DNA of 64,000 nt from Micromonospora sp. MA102 (GCF_025460765.1 NZ_JAMWEG010000006.1:62001-126000); one strand, 5' to 3'. Numbered from the stretch's first letter, positions 27,835 through 36,197 are shown. Numbers and translations are program-made. Notes: a model not told the origin generated them from the letters alone.

Positions 27835-28494
27835 GTGAGCACGGGGGAGCGCTGGAACGCGATGGCCGCGCTCGTCGACCGGTCCCGACGGGCGCTCTAC
27901 GACTACGTGTGCCGGGCCGATCACCCGGTCACCCGCGAGGAGGCGGCCGAGGCGCACGGCATGTCCCGCAACCTCACCGCCTTCCACCTCGACAAGCTCG
28001 TCGAGTCCGGGCTGCTGCGGACCCACTACCAGGCGCCGGCCGACCAGCCCCGGGGCCGGGGCCGGACGCCGAAGGTCTACGAGGCGGCCGGCGACGGCGT
28101 GACGATCACCGTTCCCGAGCGGCGCTACGAGCTCATCGCCGAGATCCTCGCCGACGCGGTCGCCGACGACCCCCACGACGCCCCCGAGGCGGCGCGGCGG
28201 CATGCCCGGCAGCGCGGCCGGGACATCGGCGCCCGGGTACGCGACGCCGGAGAGGACCTCGTCGCCGTGCTGGCCGGCCTCGGCTTCGAACCCGAGACGC
28301 TCGGCGACCAGGTGCTGCTGCGCAACTGCCCGTTCCACGCCCTGGCCAGCCGGCAGACCGCACTGGTGTGCGGGCTCAACCACGCGTTCCTCACCGGCAT
28401 GGTCGACGCTGCCGGCCGGGCCGACCTGCTGCCCCGGCTCGCGCCACGCCCCGGCGCCTGCTGCGTCCGGTTGGACGCCGTCCCCGAGCGGTAA
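27835..28494 (+). CDS. Winged-helix regulator with C-terminal cysteine cluster (COG2345-like)
   Basis: This 219-aa protein has an ArsR/SufR-like winged helix (VTREEAAEAHGMSRNLTAFHLDKLVESGLLRTHY, about residues 32-65). Its C-terminal domain has conserved cysteines in LRNCPFHALASRQTALVCGLNHAF and PGACCVRL. In SufR-type relatives such cysteines hold an iron-sulfur cluster. I infer that this regulator senses redox or metal state and controls the divergent DUF2231-folE-reductase operon through the GGTGA sites. The GTG start is leaderless. Confidence 0.85.
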   Translation: MSTGERWNAMAALVDRSRRALYDYVCRADHPVTREEAAEAHGMSRNLTAFHLDKLVESGLLRTHYQAPADQPRGRGRTPKVYEAAGDGVTITVPERRYELIAEILADAVADDPHDAPEAARRHARQRGRDIGARVRDAGEDLVAVLAGLGFEPETLGDQVLLRNCPFHALASRQTALVCGLNHAFLTGMVDAAGRADLLPRLAPRPGACCVRLDAVPER

Positions 28495-28604
28495 ATCCTG
28501 CTCCAACGCCTGCCGCACGACCGAGGAAGCGCGGCCCCTCCGGTGTGTGGCCCGGCCAGCCGGGTACCCGCAGGGCCCGTGAACCGGCTCAGGGGGAGGC
28601 GCGC

Positions 28605-29048
28605 ATGAGCGACGTGACCGGGCATTCGGGCCGCGACGGACGAAGCGGCAGCCCGACCGACCGTCTGGCGCAGGACGTGGCGGACGTCGTCCGCGAGGAG
28701 ATCCGCGACGTCCGCGGGCAGTTGACCGAGGCCGCCCGCCCGGCCGGGCTGGGCATCGCGCTGCTGGCCACCGCGGGCGGTTGCCTGGTCCTCGGCGCCG
28801 GTGCGGCCTCCACCACGATCCTGCGCCTGCTGGAGTCCTTCCTGCCGCGCCGGCTGGCATCCGCGGGCCTCACCGCCGGCTACCTGGCCACCGCGGTGGT
28901 CCTCGGCGGGATGGGGCTGGAGCAACTGCGCGCGGCCGGTGGCAGCTCGGCCCGGCTCGCCGACGAGGTGCGGGACATGGTGTCCGCGACCGCCTCCCGG
29001 GTGGTCCCGGCCGGCACCGACGCCGCCCGTGACGAATGGGGCCGGTAA
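28605..29048 (+). CDS. Actinobacterial Holin-X / phage-holin-family membrane protein
   Basis: This 147-aa protein has an N-terminal amphipathic stretch (LAQDVADVVREEIRDVRGQLTEAARPAG). Two membrane helices follow (GIALLATAGGCLVLGAGAAST and LTAGYLATAVVLGGMGLEQL), then a charged tail, matching the DUF1469/Holin-X family. Such genes in actinobacterial chromosomes are usually stress-envelope genes and not phage lysis genes. AGGGGGAGG precedes the ATG. It is followed 24 nt later by chaB-like DNA, probably one transcript. Confidence 0.8.
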   Translation: MSDVTGHSGRDGRSGSPTDRLAQDVADVVREEIRDVRGQLTEAARPAGLGIALLATAGGCLVLGAGAASTTILRLLESFLPRRLASAGLTAGYLATAVVLGGMGLEQLRAAGGSSARLADEVRDMVSATASRVVPAGTDAARDEWGR

Positions 29049-29072
29049 TCGGGTTCGGGGGGGGAGGACGTC

Positions 29073-29507
29073 ATGCCGGACAAGCACGAGCAGGCCGAGC
29101 AGATGCGCGACGACGTGCCGTCGACCGTCGCGCGTTCGGACGACAAGGCGGTCCGCACGTACAAGAAGACGCTGGAGTCGGCCGAGGAGACCTATGGCGA
29201 CGGGGAGCGGGCGCACCGCACGGCGTTCGCGTCGTTGAAGCACACCCACGAGAAGGTCGGCGACCACTGGGAGCCCAAGGAGCACAAGGGGCCGTCGGAC
29301 CCGCAGGCGGCGCTGGGCACCCCGGCCTCCCGCGACCGGGCCCGCCCGACCGCCCAGGGGGTCGACGCCAACGCCAGCAAGGGGCACCTCGAGGAGGTGG
29401 CCCGCCGGGTGGGCATCGACGATCCGGCGAGCCTGGACAGAGACGCGCTGGTCCAGGCCATCGAGAAGGCCAACGCCCGGGCCACCGCCCGCGCCCGGCG
29501 GAGGTGA
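29073..29507 (+). CDS. ChaB-family protein with C-terminal Rho-N/SAP-like segment
   Basis: This 144-aa protein starts with a ChaB domain: VRTYKKTLESAEETYGDGERAHRTAFASLKHTHEKVGDHW. It ends with a short helical module, LEEVARRVGIDDPASLDRDALVQAIEKAN, resembling Rho N-terminal or SAP-like repeats that bind nucleic acid. E. coli ChaB was named for cation-transport regulation; actinobacterial forms are stress-linked. GGGGGAGG precedes the ATG. The protein is very hydrophilic and probably cytosolic. Confidence 0.85.
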   Translation: MPDKHEQAEQMRDDVPSTVARSDDKAVRTYKKTLESAEETYGDGERAHRTAFASLKHTHEKVGDHWEPKEHKGPSDPQAALGTPASRDRARPTAQGVDANASKGHLEEVARRVGIDDPASLDRDALVQAIEKANARATARARRR

Positions 29508-29666
29508 ACCGACGGCCCGGGGCTTCCGTCTGACTGCGCGCACGCAGCGGGCGCCGCCCGTGCCGTCCTCCCCGCCGAACGTCCTCCGGGCGCCACACCT
29601 GCCCCAGCGGCGCTACCGTGACCCTGACGGAAGGTGCGATCCGCTCCGCGAACCGGGGGACTGCCG

Positions 29667-31280
29667 ATGACGGGCGCTGCGGGCTCGGAGGTGGAGGTGC
29701 TCGTGGTCGGCGCGGGGCCGACCGGCCTCACCATGGCCGGGCAGCTCGCCCGGCACGGCGTGCGGGTACGCCTGGTCGACCGGGCATTGGACCGGGTGCA
29801 CGAGTCGCGGGCGCTGGCCGTTCAGCCCCGCACGTTGGAGGTGCTCGCCGGTACCGGGCTGGCCGACGAGATGGTGGCGGCCGGCAACCCGGCGGTCCGG
29901 TTGACCCTGCACGCGGGGCGACGGCAGCGAGCCGCGCCGCTGTTCGACCTGGGCCTGCCCGACACCGCGTACCCGTATCTGCTGTTCCTGTCGCAGGCGG
30001 AGACCGAACGGCTGCTCGGCGAGCACCTCGCAACCCTCGGGGTCGGCGTCGAACGCGGCGTCGAACTGGTCGGGCTCGACCACTCCGACCGGGCCGCCGT
30101 CGCGACGCTGCGCCACCGCGACGGCCGCGAGGAGCGCGTGTCCGCCCGGTACGTGGTGGGTTGCGACGGCGCGCACAGCGCCGTGCGGCAGTTCGCCGGG
30201 ATCGGCTTCGAGGGCGGCGCGTACCCGCAGACGTTCGTGTTGGCCGACCTGGAGGTCGACGGTGTCGACCGCGACGCGGCACACGCCTTCCTCGCCGGGC
30301 GCGGGCTGCTGTTCCTCTTCCCGCTCGGCCACCCGACCAGTTGGCGGATGGTGGCCATGCGACCCCCCGACGACCCGACCCCGGCCGGCGCGCCGGTCCA
30401 CCTCGCCGAACTGCAGGCGCTTGCCGACGCGTACGCGGGCGGCGCGCTGCGGTTGCGCGACCCGGTGTGGGCGACGAACTTCCGGCTGCATCACCGGGCC
30501 GCCACCACCTACCGGGCCGGACCGGTCTTCCTGGCCGGCGATGCCGCGCACATCCACAGCCCGGCGGGCGCGCAGGGCATGAACACCGGCATCCAGGACG
30601 CGGTGAACCTCGGCTGGAAACTCGCCCAGGTGCTGCACACCGACGCCGACCCGGCGCTGCTGGACAGTTACCACGCGGAGCGGGCACCGGTCGGCCGGAT
30701 GGTGCTCCGGTTCAGCGACCGGGCCTTCACCGTCGCCACCTCGACCAACCCGCTGGTCCGCTTCGCCCGGACCCGGCTGGCTCCCGCCCTGCTGCCAGCG
30801 GTCCTCGCGCCCCGCTTCGTGCGAGCCACGGCCTTCCGCACGGTCGCTCAGCTCGCGATCCGCTACCCGCGCAGCCCGCTGTCCACCGACGGGTCCCAGG
30901 CGCCGCGCGGCGGTCCGCGAGCCGGGGACCGGCTGCCCGACGCCCCGCTGGTCGACGGCGGGTCGCTGCACCGGCTCACCGCCGCGCCCGGCTGGCACCT
31001 GCTGCTCTGCGGACCGCCCGAGGGCTGGCCCGCGCACGAGATCGACGACCTGACCCGGCGCCACCGTGGCCACCTCACCGCACATCAACTGGCCGGCACG
31101 AGCGGGTCGGGCCCGGAGGCCGGTGCCCAGGTGCTGCGCCGGCTCGGCATCACGTCCGGCGCGCACGCCGCCTATCTGGTGCGGCCGGACGGGCACGTCG
31201 GCTATCGCGCGGGCGGCACCGACCTGACCGGCCTGCGTGCCTACCTGCGCCGCTGGCTCGGGCGCGGCCGTCAACCGTAG
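29667..31280 (+). CDS. FAD-dependent aromatic monooxygenase (PheA/TfdB-like)
   Basis: This 537-aa class A flavoprotein hydroxylase has GxGxxG in EVLVVGAGPTGLTMAGQLARHG. It also has the DG motif VVGCDGAHSAVRQFAGI and the GD motif VFLAGDAAHIHSPAGAQGMNTGIQDAVNLGWKLA. A C-terminal thioredoxin-like domain completes the TfdB/PheA/RdmE layout. These enzymes hydroxylate phenols or polyketides using NAD(P)H and O2; some inactivate rifampicin. GGGGGA precedes the ATG. No biosynthetic cluster is around it, so detoxification of an aromatic compound is the more likely role. Confidence 0.9.
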   Translation: MTGAAGSEVEVLVVGAGPTGLTMAGQLARHGVRVRLVDRALDRVHESRALAVQPRTLEVLAGTGLADEMVAAGNPAVRLTLHAGRRQRAAPLFDLGLPDTAYPYLLFLSQAETERLLGEHLATLGVGVERGVELVGLDHSDRAAVATLRHRDGREERVSARYVVGCDGAHSAVRQFAGIGFEGGAYPQTFVLADLEVDGVDRDAAHAFLAGRGLLFLFPLGHPTSWRMVAMRPPDDPTPAGAPVHLAELQALADAYAGGALRLRDPVWATNFRLHHRAATTYRAGPVFLAGDAAHIHSPAGAQGMNTGIQDAVNLGWKLAQVLHTDADPALLDSYHAERAPVGRMVLRFSDRAFTVATSTNPLVRFARTRLAPALLPAVLAPRFVRATAFRTVAQLAIRYPRSPLSTDGSQAPRGGPRAGDRLPDAPLVDGGSLHRLTAAPGWHLLLCGPPEGWPAHEIDDLTRRHRGHLTAHQLAGTSGSGPEAGAQVLRRLGITSGAHAAYLVRPDGHVGYRAGGTDLTGLRAYLRRWLGRGRQP

Positions 31281-31400
31281 TACTCGACCAGGCCGAACTC
31301 GTGGTCCTCCGGGTCGGCCATGTCGACGACCACGCCCTCCTCGTGGTCGTGCCGCTCACCGGTGAACCGGCCGGGAACATCGAGGGCCCCACAGAAGTGG
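31271..31400 (-). pseudogene. C-terminal remnant of a VOC (glyoxalase-like) gene
   Basis: On the minus strand the frame ending in TGA at 31271 encodes HDHEEGVVVDMADPEDHEFG and then LVEYYG, the standard C-terminus of VOC proteins. Upstream residues lose similarity and no N-terminal half is present. The fragment overlaps the last bases of the monooxygenase gene, which suggests an old deletion junction. Confidence 0.5.
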
Positions 31401-31410
31401 ATCTCTGCCG

Positions 31411-31416
31411 TAAGGT
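31411..31416 (+). promoter_or_regulatory. -10 box TAAGGT for the leaderless M1 peptidase gene
   Basis: TAAGGT ends exactly 6 nt before the ATG, and no Shine-Dalgarno sequence lies between them. Confidence 0.55.
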
Positions 31417-31422
31417 GCGCTG

Positions 31423-32895
31423 ATGCGTCGCCACGTACCACTGACCCTGCTTCTCGCACCGCTGCTCGTCGCCGCGTGCACCACCGATCCGGCCGCCCCG
31501 GCCCCCGGCTCCTCCGCCCCCACGACCACGCCGAGCCCCACCGCCCCCGCCGTGGACTACACCGCCTGGCAGGCCGGGCGCTCGACCCCGGTCGCCGACA
31601 AGGTCTACCCGGCCCGGGGCACCGACGCCCTGGACGTCCTGCACTACGACCTGGCGCTGGACTGGGCGCCGGCGACCAGGACCCTCACGGGCACGGCCAC
31701 CCTGAGGATCCGGCCCACCAAGGACGCTCCCGCCCTCGTCCTGGACTTCATGCCCTACCAGGTCGACGGGGTGACGCTGGACGACACGGCGGTCACCGGC
31801 ACCGTCGCCAAGGAGAAGCTGACCGTGACCGCGCCGGTCGTCGCCGACAAGCCGGTGACGCTGGTGGTCAAGTACCACGGCAAGCCGAAGACGACGCCGA
31901 TGCCCTCGCACCGCAAGGACGTGGAGGACCTGGGCCTCACCGTCACCAAGGAGGGCGGCCTCTGGACGATGCAGGAGCCGTTCGGGGCGTTCACCTGGTA
32001 CCCGGCCAACGACCAGCCGTCCGACGAGGCCCTCTACGACATCCGGGTGACCGTCCCGGCGGGCTGGTCCGCGATCGCCAGCGGCACCCCGGCCGGGCAG
32101 TCCGGGACCACGTTCACCTACCGCAGCGCCGACCCGGTCGCGACGTACCTGACCACCCTGGCGGTCGGGAAGTACCAGAAGCTGACCGTCAAGGGGCCGC
32201 GCGGCATCCCGCTGACCTTCTGGTACCGCAAGGGCGCCGACGACAAGCTGCTGCCGTACCTCAAGAAGTCCCCCCAGTATCTGACCTGGCTGGAGAAGAA
32301 GTTCGGTCCCTATCCGTTCCCGTCCGGTGGCGTCGTGGTGGTGGACTCGGCGTCCGGCATGGAGACCCAGCAGATGATCACCATGGGCCGCAAGATCGAG
32401 AACACCAAGGCCCGCCGCGACCGCTGGGGAAGCGACCTGCTGCACGAGTACGCCCACCAGTGGTTCGGCGACTCCGTCACGCCGACCACCTGGACCGACC
32501 TGTGGCTGAACGAGGGCTGGGCCCAGTACGCCCAGGACCTGTACACCAAGGACACCCTGCACCTCAGTGACGCCAGCCTGGACCGGTACCTGCGCGACGC
32601 CGATACCGCCATGCGCAAGAAGCTCGGCCCGCCCGGCAAGCCCAACCCGAAGAACTTCGCCGAGGGCAACGTCTACCTCTGCCCCGAGGCCATGCTCCAC
32701 GAGATCCACCGGAAGCTGGGTGACAAGGCGTTCTTCGCGCTGGCCCGCGCCTGGGTGCAGGAGCAGCGCAACACCCAGCAGGACCGGGCCTCGTTCATCG
32801 CCTTCGTCAACAAGCAGACCGGCCGCGACTTCACCAAGCTCATCAACACCTGGCTGGACTCGAAGACCACACCGAAGACCGTCGCCGTCGCGTGA
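31423..32895 (+). CDS. M1-family metallopeptidase lipoprotein
   Basis: This 490-aa protein has a lipoprotein signal with lipobox LVAAC (Cys19) and a Pro/Thr/Ser-rich linker. The M1 aminopeptidase core follows. The zinc ligands are visible as H341 and H345 (HEYAHQWFGD) and E364 (NEGWAQY), and the exopeptidase motif is SGMETQ in place of GxMEN. It lacks the C-terminal helical domain of the 850-aa PepN type, as is usual for short actinobacterial M1 enzymes. It likely trims peptides at the outer face of the membrane. Confidence 0.92.
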   Translation: MRRHVPLTLLLAPLLVAACTTDPAAPAPGSSAPTTTPSPTAPAVDYTAWQAGRSTPVADKVYPARGTDALDVLHYDLALDWAPATRTLTGTATLRIRPTKDAPALVLDFMPYQVDGVTLDDTAVTGTVAKEKLTVTAPVVADKPVTLVVKYHGKPKTTPMPSHRKDVEDLGLTVTKEGGLWTMQEPFGAFTWYPANDQPSDEALYDIRVTVPAGWSAIASGTPAGQSGTTFTYRSADPVATYLTTLAVGKYQKLTVKGPRGIPLTFWYRKGADDKLLPYLKKSPQYLTWLEKKFGPYPFPSGGVVVVDSASGMETQQMITMGRKIENTKARRDRWGSDLLHEYAHQWFGDSVTPTTWTDLWLNEGWAQYAQDLYTKDTLHLSDASLDRYLRDADTAMRKKLGPPGKPNPKNFAEGNVYLCPEAMLHEIHRKLGDKAFFALARAWVQEQRNTQQDRASFIAFVNKQTGRDFTKLINTWLDSKTTPKTVAVA

Positions 32896-32912
32896 GGCGG
32901 TGTCGGTCCGCG

Positions 32913-33047
32913 GCCGGCCCGCGTCAGGTGGCGCAGCTGGCCGGCGTCACGGTGACCGTGCTGGCGTTCGACATGGCGGGCGACCGGATCAGGCGCATCT
33001 GGGCGGTCCGCAACCCCGCGAAGCTCCGGCCGTGGACGACGGGCTGA
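32913..33047 (+). pseudogene. C-terminal remnant of a SigJ-type sigma factor gene
   Basis: The frame ending in TGA at 33045 encodes VAQLAGVTVTVLAFDMAGDR and then IRRIWAVRNPAKLRPW. This is the SnoaL-like C-terminal end typical of SigJ-type ECF sigma factors (AVRNPDKLRPW). The sigma-2 and sigma-4 regions are missing because the M1 peptidase gene occupies the upstream DNA, so this is a fragment left by deletion or rearrangement. Confidence 0.6.
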
Positions 33048-33097
33048 CCCGCGGGCGGAGCGGGAGCTGAGCCTCGGGTGAGCTTGCGGAAGTCCTC

Positions 33098-33103
33098 TAT
33101 TCT
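33098..33103 (+). promoter_or_regulatory. -10 box TATTCT for the leaderless lipoprotein gene
   Basis: TATTCT is followed by 6 nt and the ATG, with no Shine-Dalgarno. Confidence 0.6.
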
Positions 33104-33109
33104 GCGGCC

Positions 33110-33874
33110 ATGACACGTCGAGCAGCGGCGGCCGCCATCGCCGCGGGAGCCCTGCTACTCCTGGGATGCTCGGCCGGCGCGCGGACGGAGAACGAACCCG
33201 CCCCGGCGCCGACCGTCAGCGCGCACGCCACCACCACCGCCACGGCGATCGAGCTGCTGAGGTCGGGCACGGCGTTCATCGATCAGACGAGCTTCCGCGC
33301 CGACGTCGACATCGCGAGTCAGGTCACCACGCTGTCGCGCAACGACAACGTCAACAAGCGCGCCGTCGCCACGATCTCGGCGCTCGGTCGGGTCACCGAG
33401 ATCCGGATGATCGGCGACGACGTCTACCTGAGGACCGAGCTGGACCTGCCCGGTGTCGGCCACGAATGGCTGACCCTCGACCCGGCCCGGGTGCCGTCGG
33501 GCTTCGCCGTCAGCTTCGCCCCGGGCCGGAACGACCCCGGCGGCTCGGCGCGCCTCATCGACGCGATCGTCACGGCCCGAGCGGACGGCCCGCACATCGT
33601 CGGAACGATCGACCTGACCAGGATCGGCAGCGGCAACGGGATCAGCCTCCGCCCCGGTCCGGACGGCTTTCCCGACAGTGCGCGCAGCAACCCGTTCCAG
33701 GCCTCGCTCGATGCCGATGGCCGGCTGGTCAGTTTCTCGATCCCCGCCGCCAACGGCATGCCGAACGCGTCCCTGCGCTACAGCGACTTCGGCGCGCGGG
33801 TCGACGTCACCCGGCCGCCCGGAGCGGTCGCCGCCCCCGACGCCCTCTATCCCCAGCTCGGCCTGGGCGGCTGA
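33110..33874 (+). CDS. LppX/LprAFG-like lipoprotein
   Basis: This 254-aa protein has a lipoprotein signal with lipobox LLGC (Cys20). Its body reads like the LppX/LprG fold: FRADVDIASQVTTLSRNDNVNK, DDVYLRTELDLPGVGHEWLTLDP and a final RYSDFGARVDVTRP. That family shuttles lipids or lipoglycans at the cell envelope in mycobacteria; here the ligand is unknown. Its 3' end overlaps the convergent GlxA-type gene by 28 bp. The start is leaderless. Confidence 0.8.
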   Translation: MTRRAAAAAIAAGALLLLGCSAGARTENEPAPAPTVSAHATTTATAIELLRSGTAFIDQTSFRADVDIASQVTTLSRNDNVNKRAVATISALGRVTEIRMIGDDVYLRTELDLPGVGHEWLTLDPARVPSGFAVSFAPGRNDPGGSARLIDAIVTARADGPHIVGTIDLTRIGSGNGISLRPGPDGFPDSARSNPFQASLDADGRLVSFSIPAANGMPNASLRYSDFGARVDVTRPPGAVAAPDALYPQLGLGG

Positions 33875-34806
33875 GACCGGAAGGTGCGCCGGTACGCCGA
33901 CGGGCTGACCCCGACGAGTTCCTTGAACCGGTCGCGGAACGTGGTCGTCGAGGCGAAGCCCGTCACCTGCCCCACCCGCTCGACGGGCAGGTCGCTGGTC
34001 TCCAGCAGGTGTTGCGCCCGCCGCACCCGATGGTGGGTGAGCCACCGCATCGGCGTGGTCCCGGTCTGGGCACGGAAGCGCCGCAGCAGGGTGCGTACGC
34101 TGACGGCCGCCTCGGCTGCCATGTCGTCGAGGTCGATGTCGCGCACGGCATTGCTGGCCAGCCAGTGCATCAGCGGCGCCAGGGAGCCGCTCGCGGTCGG
34201 TGGTTCGTGGGTGATGAACTGTGCCTGGCCGCCGGCGCGTTCCAGCGGCATCACCGAGGCGCGGGCGACCTCCGCCGCGACGGCGGCCCCGTGGTCGCGC
34301 CGGACCATGTGCAGGCACAGGTCGAGCCCGGCGGCCGCCCCCGCCGAGGTGAGCACGTCGCGCTCGTCGACGTAGAGCAGGTTCGGCTCGACGGTGACGG
34401 CCGGATGCCTGCGGGCCAGCTCCGCGGCGGCGGCCCAGTGGGTGGTGGCCCGGCGGCCGTCGAGCAGGCCGGCGTCGGCCAGGATGAAGGCGCCCACACA
34501 GATCGACGCCACCCGGGCGCCCCGCGCGGCCGCCGCCCGCACGGCCGCCAGCAGTGGCGCCGAGGCCGGCGCTGCGAGGTCCGCGACGCCGGGCACGATC
34601 ACCGTGTCCGCTTCGCGCAGGGAGTCGAGACGCCAGGGCGCCCGCAGCACGAAGGAACCGGCGTCGACCTCCCGGCGCTCGGCACACACCTTCACCTGGT
34701 AGGCCGGCGCGCCGTCCGCCAGCCGCGCCCTGCCGAACACCTCGAGCGCGGTCGCCAGGTCGAAACCGACGACCCCGTCGAACGCCGCCACCGCCACCGT
34801 GTGCAC
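33847..34806 (-). CDS. GlxA-family regulator (DJ-1/PfpI plus AraC HTH)
   Basis: This 319-aa regulator has an N-terminal DJ-1/PfpI-like domain (about residues 1-190; ASICVGAFILADAGLLDGRRATTHW holds the Cys site). A C-terminal AraC-type DNA-binding domain follows (about 215-310; TLLRRFRAQTGTTPMRWLTHHR and GFASTTTFRDRFKELVGVSPSAYRRTF). Such proteins are usually transcription activators of catabolic or stress genes. The GTG at 34806 sits 6 nt after a TACCTT box, so the mRNA is probably leaderless. The target may be the divergent DUF6010 gene. Confidence 0.9.
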   Translation of the reverse strand: MHTVAVAAFDGVVGFDLATALEVFGRARLADGAPAYQVKVCAERREVDAGSFVLRAPWRLDSLREADTVIVPGVADLAAPASAPLLAAVRAAAARGARVASICVGAFILADAGLLDGRRATTHWAAAAELARRHPAVTVEPNLLYVDERDVLTSAGAAAGLDLCLHMVRRDHGAAVAAEVARASVMPLERAGGQAQFITHEPPTASGSLAPLMHWLASNAVRDIDLDDMAAEAAVSVRTLLRRFRAQTGTTPMRWLTHHRVRRAQHLLETSDLPVERVGQVTGFASTTTFRDRFKELVGVSPSAYRRTFRSQPPRPSWG

Positions 34807-34812
34807 CCGTCG

Positions 34813-34818
34813 AAGGTA
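34813..34818 (-). promoter_or_regulatory. -10 box TACCTT for the leaderless GlxA-type gene
   Basis: Read on the minus strand, TACCTT is followed by 6 nt and the GTG start, with no Shine-Dalgarno. Confidence 0.55.
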
Positions 34819-34890
34819 CCGCCGTACGCCGTGGCGCTGAGCCGTCGATGGTTGGCGCTCGCGCCACTGTTCGCTCCGCTGCCCCGGTCG

Positions 34891-34896
34891 TAGGTT
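34891..34896 (+). promoter_or_regulatory. -10 box TAGGTT for the leaderless DUF6010 gene
   Basis: TAGGTT ends 6 nt before the ATG. It lies back to back with the GlxA-type promoter, about 75 bp away. Confidence 0.55.
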
Positions 34897-34902
34897 CGCT
34901 GC

Positions 34903-35331
34903 ATGATCGTGATCGCGCCCGTGCTGATCGGGCTGGCCTACGCCGCGCTGAACTCGTTGATCCCCGCCGTGCACCGCCGACCCGTCAACGCGATCATGGT
35001 GGCCGGCGCCGGTGCCGCCTACCTCAGCGGCGGCTTCGGGGTCTGGGAATTGCTGTTCACCGCGGCGATGACGTACGCCGCCTTCCGGGGGCTGCGATCC
35101 TGGCGGTGGATCGGCGTGGCGTGGCTGATGCACACCGCCTGGGACCTGCTGCACCACCGGTACGGCGAACCGATCCTGCCGTTCGCGGCGCACTCCTCGC
35201 TGGGCTGCGCGATCTGCGACCCGGTCATCGCCGCGTGGTGCCTGGCCGGCGGCAGGTCCGTGCCAGAGCTGTGGCGGTTCTGGACCCACCCGACGGCGGG
35301 CCGCCGCACCGCCACCGGCGACGCCGCGTAG
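34903..35331 (+). CDS. DUF6010 small membrane protein
   Basis: This 142-aa protein has four hydrophobic segments and family-typical sequence: VNAIMVAGAGAAYLSGGFGVWELLFTAAMTYAAFRGLRS, MHTAWDLLHHRYG and SSLGCAICDPVIAAWCLAGG. The conserved HTAWDLLHH and GCAICDP motifs hint at metal binding, but no function is known. It is transcribed divergently from the GlxA-type regulator, which may control it. Confidence 0.8.
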   Translation: MIVIAPVLIGLAYAALNSLIPAVHRRPVNAIMVAGAGAAYLSGGFGVWELLFTAAMTYAAFRGLRSWRWIGVAWLMHTAWDLLHHRYGEPILPFAAHSSLGCAICDPVIAAWCLAGGRSVPELWRFWTHPTAGRRTATGDAA

Positions 35332-35376
35332 ACACCGGACACGGCCGTCGTTCCCACGACGCACACGCCCGGATGC

Positions 35377-35382
35377 CACAAT
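35377..35382 (+). promoter_or_regulatory. -10 box CACAAT for the leaderless methyltransferase gene
   Basis: CACAAT differs from consensus at its first base and is followed by 6 nt and the ATG. The same hexamer precedes the YafY-type gene at 56502. Confidence 0.45.
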
Positions 35383-35388
35383 CCCGGT

Positions 35389-36183
35389 ATGCCGTCGGAC
35401 GCCTGGGCCGCGTTGGCGAACCCGTTCGTGGAAGGTGCGTACGCCTCGGTCAAGGGGCGGGTGCGGACGTACGTCCTCCACCACCAGCTGCTGCGGCACC
35501 TTCCCGAACCGCCGGCGAGCGTCCTCGACGTGGGCGGCGGCGCGGCCCACCAGTCGTTGCCGCTGGCCCGACTCGGGTACGACGTGACCGTCCTGGACCC
35601 GTCGCCGGCCATGCTGGCCAAGGCCGAGCAGCGGCTCCGGGACGAGCCGGACGACGTCCGGCGGCGGGTCCGGCTGGTCGAGGCGCCCGGCGAGCAGGCC
35701 GAGGCGGCGACCGGTGGGCAGCGGTTCGCCGCGGTGCTCTGCCACGGCGTGCTGATGTATCTCGAACGACCCGAGCCGCTGGTCTCCGCGCTGTGCCGCT
35801 GCGCGGCGCCCGGAGGTGTCGTCTCGGTCATGGCGCTCAACGCCCGCACGCTGGCCGTCCGTCCGGCACTCGACCACCGCTGGGCCGACGCCCTGGCCGC
35901 CTTCGACGCCGCCGGCGAGGTCGGGGTGCTCGGTGTCGACACCCGCGCCGACACCGTCGAGGACCTGTCCGTCCTCCTGCGGCGGGGCGGGGTGGACCCC
36001 GAGGAGTGGTACGGCGTCTGGCTGTTCTCGGACTGGCGGGACCTGCCGGCCGACGGCACGGATGTGGCGGCCGTGGCCGCCGTCGAGTTCGAAGCGAGTG
36101 TCCGGGACCCGTACCGGCAGCTCAGCCGGGTGTTCCACCTGATCGGGCGGGCCCGGGCACTGGCGGACGGCGATAAAGCCTGA
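35389..36183 (+). CDS. SAM-dependent methyltransferase, SmtA/CmoM-like
   Basis: This 264-aa protein has SAM motif I (SVLDVGGGAAHQSLPLARLGYDVTVLDPS) and the post-motif LYHGVLMYL-like segment (LCHGVLMYLERPEPLVSALCR). It resembles SmtA/CmoM, whose E. coli member methylates carboxymethoxyuridine in tRNA, although annotation transfer to actinobacteria is uncertain. Its stop lies within the palindromic operator of the next gene, so its 3' end overlaps that control site. Confidence 0.82.
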   Translation: MPSDAWAALANPFVEGAYASVKGRVRTYVLHHQLLRHLPEPPASVLDVGGGAAHQSLPLARLGYDVTVLDPSPAMLAKAEQRLRDEPDDVRRRVRLVEAPGEQAEAATGGQRFAAVLCHGVLMYLERPEPLVSALCRCAAPGGVVSVMALNARTLAVRPALDHRWADALAAFDAAGEVGVLGVDTRADTVEDLSVLLRRGGVDPEEWYGVWLFSDWRDLPADGTDVAAVAAVEFEASVRDPYRQLSRVFHLIGRARALADGDKA

Positions 36184-36195
36184 CTAAAGTCAGGC
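36178..36195. promoter_or_regulatory. Palindromic operator and -10 box of the MarR/GNAT gene
   Basis: GCCTGACTAAAGTCAGGC has perfect 8-bp arms around AA. It contains the -10 box TAAAGT (36185-36190), which ends 7 nt before the ATG. A dimeric MarR protein bound here would occlude its own promoter. Confidence 0.75.
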
Positions 36196-36197
36196 AT

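Noticed and set aside
28605..29048. A prophage signal from the phage-holin-family gene
   Set aside because: No integrase, portal, capsid or lysin genes are nearby. The protein belongs to a chromosomal Holin-X group usually linked to stress genes.
29667..31280. A polyketide biosynthetic cluster around the aromatic hydroxylase
   Set aside because: No ketosynthase, cyclase, glycosyltransferase or exporter genes flank it; the neighbours are a ChaB protein and an M1 peptidase.
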